From: Paraburkholderia caffeinilytica
Lineage (GTDB): Bacteria; Pseudomonadota; Gammaproteobacteria; Burkholderiales; Burkholderiaceae
Length of the DNA: 64,000 nucleotides
Assembly: GCF_003368325.1 (NCBI RefSeq)
Contig: NZ_CP031466.1
Span: 2,604,001 to 2,668,000 of the forward strand
Reading direction: 5' to 3'
The first letter of the stretch is position 1, and each line of letters begins with the position of its first letter. The translations under genes were made by a program, and so were the position numbers. A model generated the notes under the pieces. That model saw only the letters and a list, made by a program, of their open reading frames with translations, was not told the DNA's origin and did not search any database. Below, one piece after another: positions 26,970-33,981 of this stretch.

Positions 26970-27752
26970 TTATGTGGGGCGCACGCGGCCGACCTTATGT
27001 TCGAGGAACGCCGCCAGCCGCTCCTGCGTCTGCGGGTCGCTCAGCGCAATCGCCGCCATCAGCGACTCGGTCAGCAGACCGTCCTGGATCGATTGATCGG
27101 CGATTCGCGGCAGCACCTGTGTCACGGCGTAGTTGGTGGTCGGCGAGTTCTGCGCGATCCGCCCGGCAAGTTCCCGTGCCTTGGCGAGGCCTTCGCCGTT
27201 CTTCACCAGATACTGGGCGATCCCGGCGTCATACCCTTCCTTTGCGTTATAAACCCGGCCGGTCAGCATCATGTCCGCCATCCGTGCGACGCCGATCAGG
27301 CGCGGCACCCGCACCGACGCGCCACCGCCCACGAAAAGGCCGCGGCTGCCTTCCGGCAACGCGTAAAACGCCGATTCCTCCGCGACCCTGACGTGGCATG
27401 CCGAGGCAAGCTCAAGACCGCCGCCGATGGTCGCCCCCTTCAATACCGCGACGACCGGCGCCCGGCCGAACTGGATCTGCTCAAAAGCGGCGTGCCACAT
27501 GCGTGAATGATGCATCGCCTCCACCGTGCCGCGCTCGCGCATCTCGGCCAGGTCGAGCCCCGCACAAAAATGTTCGCCCTCGGCGTGCAGGACGATCGCC
27601 CGCACCGCCTCCGGCATCGTTTCGAACGCATGGCGCAATTCCGCCACTAACGCATCGCTGATCGCGTTACGCTTGGCGGGGCGATTGAGACAGACCAGCG
27701 CTATCGATTCCTCGAGCTGGACGTTCAGATACTGATAGTCAGGTTGCGTCAT
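26970..27752 (-). CDS. Enoyl-CoA hydratase/isomerase (crotonase) family, hydroxycinnamoyl-CoA hydratase candidate
   Basis: 260 residues from ATG 27752 (MTQPDYQYLNVQ); an ATG two codons upstream (27758) is equally possible and neither has a strong ribosome site. Crotonase motifs are 'VCLNRPAKRNAISDALVAEL', the oxyanion-hole 'EHFCAGLDLAEM' and 'VVAVLKGATIGGGLELASACHVRVAEE', and 'FYALPEGSRGLFVGGGASVRVPRLIG'. It is the first gene of the leftward operon with fcs. A hydratase without retro-aldol activity would feed the SDR; Ech-type hydratase/lyases would instead give vanillin. Confidence 0.87.
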   Translation of the reverse strand: MTQPDYQYLNVQLEESIALVCLNRPAKRNAISDALVAELRHAFETMPEAVRAIVLHAEGEHFCAGLDLAEMRERGTVEAMHHSRMWHAAFEQIQFGRAPVVAVLKGATIGGGLELASACHVRVAEESAFYALPEGSRGLFVGGGASVRVPRLIGVARMADMMLTGRVYNAKEGYDAGIAQYLVKNGEGLAKARELAGRIAQNSPTTNYAVTQVLPRIADQSIQDGLLTESLMAAIALSDPQTQERLAAFLEHKVGRVRPT

Positions 27753-27790
27753 GTGCATGGTCGTTGAACATCGGTGTTGAAACAATGAAT

Positions 27791-27809
27791 TAGTTATACA
27801 CCATAACTA
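27791..27809. promoter_or_regulatory. MarR operator TAGTTATACACCATAACTA
   Basis: A perfect 7-bp inverted repeat with a 5-base spacer lies 39-57 bp upstream of the ech start, in the ech/marR divergent region. On the minus strand it contains TATAAC, a plausible -10 element, so repressor binding would block the promoter. Fourteen of nineteen positions match the box before the MFS transporter gene at 31,046. Confidence 0.72.
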
Positions 27810-27916
27810 TTTGGGTGACAAGCCTGGGCATGCGCGTTGCAGGCCCGCACGCCTCTTTTCGAAGAGGCGCGTGTTATGATCGATATGCCCTCTCTTGCGC
27901 GAAAACGTCTATCCCC

Positions 27917-28381
27917 ATGGCCTCAAAACCCGCTCCAGACAACACTGCCGACGACCAGGCCGACCAGGCCGAACTGCTCGGCCTCGTGGGTTACAACCTG
28001 CGCCGGGCGTACCTCGTCATCCAGTCGCAGTTCGATGAACGGATGGAAAAACACGACCTGCGGCAAGCGGAATTCAGCGTGCTGTCGATCGTGAAAAACA
28101 ATCCCGGGATCAATCAGAAGGCACTGGCGGAAGCGCTCGTGGTGGCGCCGCCCAATCTCGCAACGCTGCTTGACCGGCTCGAGGCGCGTGGCCTGCTCAC
28201 CCGGCAACGCAATCCAGACGATAAGCGCGCGCAACTCGTCGAACTGACGGCGCAAGGCACGCGACTCTGTGGCCGCGCCCTGAAAGCGGCGGCGGAAGCA
28301 GACGACGCTGCGGTAGACAGGCTTTCCACAGCCGAACGCGAGCAGTTGAAAATGCTGTTGAGAAAGATCTTTGTCGACTGA
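27917..28381 (+). CDS. MarR-family repressor of the hydroxycinnamate operon (HcaR/FerR-like)
   Basis: 154 residues from ATG 27917 (MASKPAPDNTADDQ). The winged HTH is visible: 'QAEFSVLSIVKNNPGINQKALAEALVVAPPNLATLLDRLEARGLLTRQRNPDDKRAQLVELTAQG'. MarR proteins beside fcs/ech genes are repressors released by hydroxycinnamoyl-CoA thioesters. It is divergent from the ech-fcs operon, and a MarR-type palindrome lies between them. The frame is open upstream to 27815, but that extension has no family sequence. Confidence 0.88.
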   Translation: MASKPAPDNTADDQADQAELLGLVGYNLRRAYLVIQSQFDERMEKHDLRQAEFSVLSIVKNNPGINQKALAEALVVAPPNLATLLDRLEARGLLTRQRNPDDKRAQLVELTAQGTRLCGRALKAAAEADDAAVDRLSTAEREQLKMLLRKIFVD

Positions 28382-28396
28382 ACCGGCAGCTGTCCA

Positions 28397-28415
28397 GTCG
28401 CGGCAATGCCGCGAC
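28397..28415. terminator. Bidirectional hairpin between marR and porin genes
   Basis: GTCGCGGC (28397-28404) and GCCGCGAC (28408-28415) form a perfect 8-bp GC-rich stem with a 3-base loop. It lies 16 bases past the marR stop and 44 bases past the convergent porin stop. No T run follows. Confidence 0.55.
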
Positions 28416-28458
28416 CGGGTACGAACGAACTGAAGCAGGCGAACCTGCTGAACACCGC

Positions 28459-29535
28459 TCAGAAGTGTGTCTGCATGCCGATACGGCCAATGAACTGCGA
28501 AGCTGAGCTCGACGCCACCATCACGTCGTTGATCTGCGCGTTGGCCCCCTGATTGGCGCGTTGATAAACGGTCGCGACATAAACGCTGGTGCGCTTCGAC
28601 AGTGTGTACTGCAACATCGCCGTCAGCTGGTGCGCGTGATTGTCGTCAACCACCGCGTTCCCCTTCATATACGAATACGCGCCGCTCAGGCTCCACACGT
28701 TACCGATCTGCCACACGCTGCCGGCCTCGATCTGCCATACGCCAGCGCCGTTCAGATTGTTGTGCACGGTTGTGAACAATCCCGTCAACGTGACCGCGCC
28801 CAAGTGATAGTGGGTGCCGATACCCCAGTTACGCACGCTGTCCTGACCACCGGTGGTCGCCGTCTTGACGAGCGTATAGGCGGCATTCACGCCGAATGCG
28901 CCGTTCACATAGTTGAGCCCGAAGCTCGACGCGTTGCCCGACCCAATCGATCCAGCCACGCCGCCGAAGCCGTACATGGCACCGGCCGAGAATCCATTGA
29001 AACTCGCGCTCTGATACTTGACCGAATTGGTGATCCGCTCGCCGGCCATCCGGTCCCAGTCGAACGCGCCGGTCGGATTGTTCGGTAACGCAAGCTTCGC
29101 GAATGGCCCGTTGCGGAAGTCGTAAACACCCGCTGCGTAAAGGGCCGCGTCGTTGTAGCCGAAAAACAGCGAGTCGACCATGAAATCATACTGATTGCCT
29201 AGCGTGAGACGGCCAAAACGATCGTCATCGAGACCTACGTACGCCGTGCGGCTGAACAGGCTCTGTCCGGGCATGAAGGAGCCGCTGCCGAGTTGGAACT
29301 GATTCGTCAGGTCGAAAACCGCCCGCGTGCCGCCGCCGAGATCCTCCTTGCCGGTGAGCTTCAGAAGGTTCGGCACCGCGATCCCGTCATCGAACTTCAG
29401 GGTATGACCGCCACCCTCGTTGCTGACGTAGGACACCCCGCCGTCGATCAGGCCGCTGATCGTCACGCTGCTTTGGGCAAACGCGTGACATGCGAAGAGC
29501 ATGCCCGCCGCCGTACCAATCGCTTTCATCTTCAC
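28459..29535 (-). CDS. Outer-membrane trimeric porin (Burkholderia OmpC/Gram-negative porin_4 family)
   Basis: 358 residues. A signal peptide (MKMKAIGTAAGMLFACHAFAQ) precedes the typical first strand 'SSVTISGLIDGGVSYVSN'. The eyelet-loop type sequence 'SLFSRTAYVGLDDDRFGRLTLGNQYD' and alternating amphipathic strands follow, and the chain ends in the C-terminal Phe required for BAM insertion. Start GTG 29535 has AAGGAGAC at good spacing; ATG 29529 is an alternative. Its position between marR and an aromatic-acid permease suggests it admits phenolic acids. Confidence 0.92.
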   Translation of the reverse strand: MKMKAIGTAAGMLFACHAFAQSSVTISGLIDGGVSYVSNEGGGHTLKFDDGIAVPNLLKLTGKEDLGGGTRAVFDLTNQFQLGSGSFMPGQSLFSRTAYVGLDDDRFGRLTLGNQYDFMVDSLFFGYNDAALYAAGVYDFRNGPFAKLALPNNPTGAFDWDRMAGERITNSVKYQSASFNGFSAGAMYGFGGVAGSIGSGNASSFGLNYVNGAFGVNAAYTLVKTATTGGQDSVRNWGIGTHYHLGAVTLTGLFTTVHNNLNGAGVWQIEAGSVWQIGNVWSLSGAYSYMKGNAVVDDNHAHQLTAMLQYTLSKRTSVYVATVYQRANQGANAQINDVMVASSSASQFIGRIGMQTHF

Positions 29536-29745
29536 TGACTGTCTCCTTACCTGATATCAAAGTTGCGACTTCGCGTCGTCGTTTGGTTTAGTGCTGCTTC
29601 TGTGGCGCGACCTGATCTGAATGCGACGGCTCCGGACGAGGCAGTTCATGCTCGCCACGGGCTCGGGAAGGTCGGATCTGTGCGGACGCGCGGGAACTCA
29701 AGCGCCGCTGACACGGCGCGCATCGAAAACCGGTGTGCCGGCGTT

Positions 29746-31002
29746 TCAGGCCGCGTCGCTCGAAGCGCCGGACACCACCGCGCGACGCTCGAGTTTGCGT
29801 GGCGCGGTCTCGACGAGGAACAGCGAAACCGCGGCGCCGGCGATCAGGCCACCAAGCGCGAAATCAAGCGTGGAAGCAAGGCCGAAGTGTTGTGCGATAA
29901 AGCCCGCAATCGCAGGCGCGAGACCGCCGCCGAAAATTTCACCCGTGCCGGACACAAACCCGACCGACGACGCAACCAGTCCAAGCGGCGCCGCTTCGGT
30001 GGCGATAGGCCCGCTTAGCAGTCCGAGCAGTCCCAGCGCGAACACCGAGATGCCGAACAGGAGCACGAACAGCAGTTGCGGATTCGAGCCGGTGCGGGAG
30101 AACACGTACAACAGCACCGCTGCAGCTACGAACGCGACGACTGCCGCGTTGCGACGTCCGATGTAGTCGGAGACGCCCGCCACGCCGAAAGAACCGATGA
30201 ATCCACCGAAGCCGATCGCCGACACGACGAAACCCATGCTCTGCGTATCCAGATGCAACACTTCGACGAGATACGTCGGTACCATCGCGCTGACGACGAA
30301 GATGCCCGCCATCGCACATAGGATCGCGGCCATCGCGAGCAATACGTTCCGGCTGGCAAACAACGCGGTCCAGCGCGGCCTGGCTACGCCCGCGGCAGAC
30401 GACGCAGGCTCGTTACGTGGCCGATCACGCAAGGTGCGGGCAATCAGCCACGCCACAATCAGCCCGGGCACCGCCGAAATCATGAATACCCAGTGCCACG
30501 ACGGAACGACCCGCAGCAACTGCGTCGCGAGGATGGGTGCGAAGCCGAGACCGAGCAGCGAGAACATGCTGAGCTGCAAACCCTGGTTAAAACCGCGCCG
30601 CGACGGCAACGACGCTTCCCCGGTCGCTGCGACGCTTGCCGGCGTGAACGCGCCTTCGGCGATACCCATTACCGCGCGGATCAGCATCAGACTAGCGAAG
30701 CTCGTGGCGAGCCCCGACAGACTCGATAACAGGGAAAACGCGACCATCGTCACAACGAGTATTTTCTTGCGGCCAATGCGGTCGGACACGGGCCCCATCG
30801 CGATTGCCCAGATTCCCCATGTGACGCTCAGGATGCCGATCAGACTGCCGAGCTGCTGAAAATTCAGCCCCAGATCGCGCATCATGTGAGGAAACAGTGG
30901 CGCGACGATCCAGCGGTCGAGACCGACGAGGCCAAACCCGAGGCCGAGCAGAACAAGTGTCTTACGCTCGTAGGTCGTATCGTGTTGCGTGGTAATGCTC
31001 AT
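29746..31002 (-). CDS. MFS transporter, aromatic-acid:H+ symporter-like
   Basis: 418 residues; ATG 31002 has AGGAGAC upstream. Twelve hydrophobic segments are evident. The loop 2-3 signature reads 'GPVSDRIGRKKILVV', with a partly degenerate repeat 'GVSDYIGRRNAAVV' after helix 7. The membrane helix 1 segment carries 'FGLVGLDRWIVAPLFPHM', where the charged Asp/Arg pair is typical of the aromatic acid symporter group. A copy of the hydroxycinnamate-operon operator lies before it, so ferulate or p-coumarate uptake is the likely role. Confidence 0.87.
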   Translation of the reverse strand: MSITTQHDTTYERKTLVLLGLGFGLVGLDRWIVAPLFPHMMRDLGLNFQQLGSLIGILSVTWGIWAIAMGPVSDRIGRKKILVVTMVAFSLLSSLSGLATSFASLMLIRAVMGIAEGAFTPASVAATGEASLPSRRGFNQGLQLSMFSLLGLGFAPILATQLLRVVPSWHWVFMISAVPGLIVAWLIARTLRDRPRNEPASSAAGVARPRWTALFASRNVLLAMAAILCAMAGIFVVSAMVPTYLVEVLHLDTQSMGFVVSAIGFGGFIGSFGVAGVSDYIGRRNAAVVAFVAAAVLLYVFSRTGSNPQLLFVLLFGISVFALGLLGLLSGPIATEAAPLGLVASSVGFVSGTGEIFGGGLAPAIAGFIAQHFGLASTLDFALGGLIAGAAVSLFLVETAPRKLERRAVVSGASSDAA

Positions 31003-31045
31003 GAAAGTGTCTCCTGTCAGCCCTGCATTTGATTATGATTTATAT

Positions 31046-31064
31046 TTGTTATATATCATAAGTT
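31046..31064. promoter_or_regulatory. MarR operator copy TTGTTATATATCATAAGTT
   Basis: It matches the ech operator at 14 of 19 positions, with two further C/T transitions in the core GTTATAYAYCATAA. It is placed 44-62 bp upstream of the MFS start, almost the same distance as the first copy from ech. It also contains TATAAC on the minus strand. Confidence 0.65.
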
Positions 31065-31129
31065 GTTTACGAGGGAATGCAAGCAGGGACTGGTAGGGGA
31101 AAACGCTGAAGGCCACGCGGCCCCATCCC

Positions 31130-31145
31130 GTCTCAATGTTGAGAC
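31130..31145. promoter_or_regulatory. Putative bEBP enhancer dyad GTCTCAATGTTGAGAC
   Basis: Perfect 7-bp arms with a 2-base centre lie about 255 bp upstream of the consensus sigma54 promoter at 31398. The layout is that of an enhancer bound by a dimeric sigma54 activator. Confidence 0.5.
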
Positions 31146-31397
31146 AGGTTTTGCGGCACCTCACTCCCGTTCGTCGCCGCCTTGTTGCGCCTGAACATTC
31201 GTGGGATCCCCGCGTCAGCCTTATGCACGCTGGACGCGCGGTAGCACAGGCTCGCCCGCGCCCTTGGGGAAACGGGCATTTCCAATTAGATCGAGCGTCC
31301 TGCGTGTAACGCAGGCGCAACATTAGGCGCCTGTCTGGCACCTGCCGACCGCATTGCGACCATGCTGTTTATCGCGCAGCAAGCGTTTGCGCTCTTG

Positions 31398-31412
31398 TGG
31401 CACGGTCATTGC
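31398..31412 (+). promoter_or_regulatory. Consensus sigma54 promoter TGGCAC-N5-TTGC
   Basis: TGGCACGGTCATTGC matches all ten fixed -24/-12 positions with the right spacing, points towards the DUF2844 gene 236 bp downstream, and lies in non-coding DNA. The 5' leader would be about 220 nt. Confidence 0.7.
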
Positions 31413-31647
31413 GATACGAGATTCACGAGCGAGTCTGTTGCGACCGACATCAAGCCCAGAGCAATCCAGGGATGCGATATAGACCTCGCACGCGTGGCCA
31501 TGGGAACGCCCATGCGTTTTTGACGCAAACGGTGGGGTCCATTGAAAAATCAAGCCGTGAAAGACCGATTAAACGGTTTGCATTAAAAATTAATTATAGA
31601 TAGTGAAAACGGCCAATCAGGCTGCTTTCACTTGGGGGGAGAAACTC

Positions 31648-32106
31648 GTGAAAGCGATATTTCGTACCGGCATTGCTTGCGCAATGCTCGTGGCGACTTG
31701 CGCGTTGCCTTTTCCCGCGCAGGCCACCCTCGGCGGGAGGGTCAGCAGCGTAGGCAGCGACCAGGTTCGAATGCATGCCACGGCCCACAGCGTCACTTCG
31801 CAACTCGCATACACCGTGCATCTGATTACGCTGCCCTCGGGCACGGTGTTACGCGAGTATGTCGCGGCGAGCGGAATCGTGTTCGGCGTCGCCTGGGAAG
31901 GACCGACATTGCCGAATCTGAAGGCTACGCTCGGCGAAGCTTTCGATCAATATGTCGCGGCCATCGCGACGCGCCGGGCAACCCCGCTTGCTGTCTCGAA
32001 CGATACGCTGGTGGTGTTCTCCGCCGGCCATTTGCGTGCGTTCGCGGGCTACGCGTATTTGCCGCAAGCAATGCCGGCCGGCGTCGACGCCAGCGTCATT
32101 CAATAG
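31648..32106 (+). CDS. DUF2844 family secreted protein
   Basis: 152 residues from GTG 31648, which has a strong GGGGGAG ribosome site six bases upstream; an in-frame GTG at 31603 lacks one. A signal peptide (MKAIFRTGIACAMLVATCAL...AQA) leads into 'TLGGRVSSVGSDQVRMHA', followed by 'YTVHLITLPSGTVLREYVAASGIVFGVAWEGPTLPNL', the characteristic DUF2844 core. The family is mostly found in Burkholderiaceae beside DUF3443 genes, as here. It is exported and its function is unknown. Confidence 0.82.
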   Translation: MKAIFRTGIACAMLVATCALPFPAQATLGGRVSSVGSDQVRMHATAHSVTSQLAYTVHLITLPSGTVLREYVAASGIVFGVAWEGPTLPNLKATLGEAFDQYVAAIATRRATPLAVSNDTLVVFSAGHLRAFAGYAYLPQAMPAGVDASVIQ

Positions 32107-32116
32107 CGGAGCAATC

Positions 32117-33382
32117 ATGCGCGATCCAGATTCGCTCCTTCGTTCAGGCTCGCTTCTTAAGCTGCTCGCGGCGACATTGCTTGCGGTGCTCATGGTTGGA
32201 TGCGGGGGCGGCGGCGGTGGGTCATCCGGTACATCGGCGCCAGCGCAGTCGCTCACGAGCGCGCCTCCCGCGCCGCAAGCGCTGGCGTCTAACGCCGCGG
32301 CGGTGACTGTCGATTTCGGCGTGATTGGCGTGCCGAATATACCCTTCGTCAGCGTTACGCTCTGCGTGCCGGGCACGACGCAGTGTCAAACCGTCGATCA
32401 CGTCCAGGTTGACACCGGCTCGTCGGGGCTGCGCCTGTTCGCCTCGCAACTTCCACCGTCGCTCCTGCTGCCGCAGCAGAAGGATAGTGCGGGCAATCCG
32501 CTTGCCGAGTGCATGCAGTTCTTCGACGGTTATACGTGGGGATCGGTGCGGCTTGCCGATGTACTGATCGGAGGTGAAAGAGCTGCGTCGCTGCCCGTTC
32601 AGGTGATCGATCCGAGCTATGGTGCCATGCCGTCGGACTGCAGCAGTCTCGGCGCGTCTCGCAATACTCCGACGAGTATGGCGGCTAACGGAATACTCGG
32701 CATTGGCGTGTTCAAGCGCGATTGCGGCCCGGCCTGCGCGCGCAACGCCGTGCCGGCGACCTACTATGGCTGCGTCGGGGACAGTTGCACGTCGATCGCC
32801 GTCGCCGAGAGCCTGCAGGTTGCCAATCCGATTCCCTACTTCGCGACCAATAACAACGGCTCGATCCTGATGCTGCCAACCGCGTCGGCAAGCGGCGAAA
32901 CATCGCTCACCGGACAACTGGTGTTCGGCATCGGCACGCAGAGCAATAACGGCTTGGGCAATGCGCAGGTGATCGGGGTCAGTCCGTCAAGCGGCACGTT
33001 CAGCACGGTGCAAAACGGCACGACCTATTCGAGGAGCATCATGGACAGCGGCTCGAACGGACTCTTCTTCCAAACCAGCGCGCTGCCGATCTGCGCGAGC
33101 CCGAACAACTCGTACTACTGCCCCGCAACGACGCAGCAGTTGAGCGCCATGATCGAGGGTGTGAATGGTACGAACAGTGCGGTCTCATTTGAGGTCGGCA
33201 ATGGCGCTGAGCTCATGCAGATTCATGGCAGCATTTCAGTGATGCCGCTGCTTGCCGGTCCGGCAATCGTCACCCCGACGATCTTCGTCTGGGGCATGCC
33301 GTTCTTCTACGGGCGCAACGTCTATGCCGCCGTCGAGCAACAATCGACGCCCGGCGGCGTGGGTCCGTATATAGCGTACTGA
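32117..33382 (+). CDS. DUF3443 family lipoprotein with two pepsin-like Asp motifs
   Basis: 421 residues; ATG 32117 follows GGAG at good spacing, 10 bases after the DUF2844 stop. A lipobox (L-M-V-G-C29) and poly-Gly linker indicate an outer-membrane or periplasmic lipoprotein. Two aspartyl-protease-like signatures are visible: 'VQVDTGSSGLRLF' (D98) and 'SIMDSGSNGLFF' (D310). Their spacing fits the two lobes of a pepsin-type fold. Cys-rich segments between them ('CGPACARNAVPATYYGCVGDSC') suggest disulfides. Proteolytic activity is inferred, not known. Confidence 0.83.
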   Translation: MRDPDSLLRSGSLLKLLAATLLAVLMVGCGGGGGGSSGTSAPAQSLTSAPPAPQALASNAAAVTVDFGVIGVPNIPFVSVTLCVPGTTQCQTVDHVQVDTGSSGLRLFASQLPPSLLLPQQKDSAGNPLAECMQFFDGYTWGSVRLADVLIGGERAASLPVQVIDPSYGAMPSDCSSLGASRNTPTSMAANGILGIGVFKRDCGPACARNAVPATYYGCVGDSCTSIAVAESLQVANPIPYFATNNNGSILMLPTASASGETSLTGQLVFGIGTQSNNGLGNAQVIGVSPSSGTFSTVQNGTTYSRSIMDSGSNGLFFQTSALPICASPNNSYYCPATTQQLSAMIEGVNGTNSAVSFEVGNGAELMQIHGSISVMPLLAGPAIVTPTIFVWGMPFFYGRNVYAAVEQQSTPGGVGPYIAY

Positions 33383-33981
33383 GATACGCTCAACTGCACG
33401 GCAGGAAATCGACAACGTCGAGTCTCTCTTCGATAGCGCGATACGCGCACTTCTGCTGATTGTCTGCACGGGCAATACAAGAAGGGCGCGCCCCTCACGT
33501 ATGACTGCATTCGCCAACATTGGGTCCCATTCGGACACGCGGTGTCAGAAATTGTAATTGTTCTATAGGATCGACTCCAGTGAACAAGGCACTTCAGTAA
33601 AGATCCGGACATCTCAACGATAAAGAAGTGATGCGGCGACAGATTGGGAAGCAGGGACGCGTGACGGGCAACTCTTGAGTCTCTTTGCAGAAGCGCCTCG
33701 TTGCAATCGCACGTTCGGCAAGTCTGCGGCGTTGAGGAGGGCTGCGAGCCGGAAGGCCGCCGCCGCGCTCGACGCGGGTCGGTTGCGAATCCAGAAGTCT
33801 ATCTGCGGCACGACAGCCGGCGTGGCTGTGTAACGTGGCTGTGTAGCGCGCCTTCGTGCGTGATGACGGCATTCCTTGAAGCGTCGAAAGAAGCGAATTG
33901 TGTGTGGAAGTCCGGGGAGTCGACCGGTCCTGTCATGTGATCCCTGCTTTGTTACTACGTCCTTCAACGGCTTCATCACAA
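33383..33981. other. 599-bp region without a recognisable gene
   Basis: Small frames here resemble nothing I recognise and lack ribosome sites. A 13-bp direct repeat (cgtggctgtgta[a/g]) occurs at 33821-33846. No clear promoter or terminator was found; the YjbH-like gene downstream may be read from the sigma54 promoter or its own. Confidence 0.4.

Larger units (their letters stand above)
31065..31647. other. 583-bp intergenic region: no gene, contains sigma54 control signals
   Basis: The small frames here have no ribosome site or recognisable sequence. The region holds a 16-bp dyad (31130-31145), a consensus sigma54 promoter (31398-31412) and an AT-rich leader before the DUF2844 gene. Confidence 0.6.

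Noticed and set aside
31033..31341. 102-aa minus-strand frame in the intergenic region
   Set aside because: No ribosome site, no family similarity, unusual composition, and it runs across the MarR operator and the 16-bp dyad.
33594..33872. 92-aa minus-strand frame between DUF3443 and the YjbH-like gene
   Set aside because: No start signal and no recognisable domain; several overlapping frames of similar length occur on both strands.
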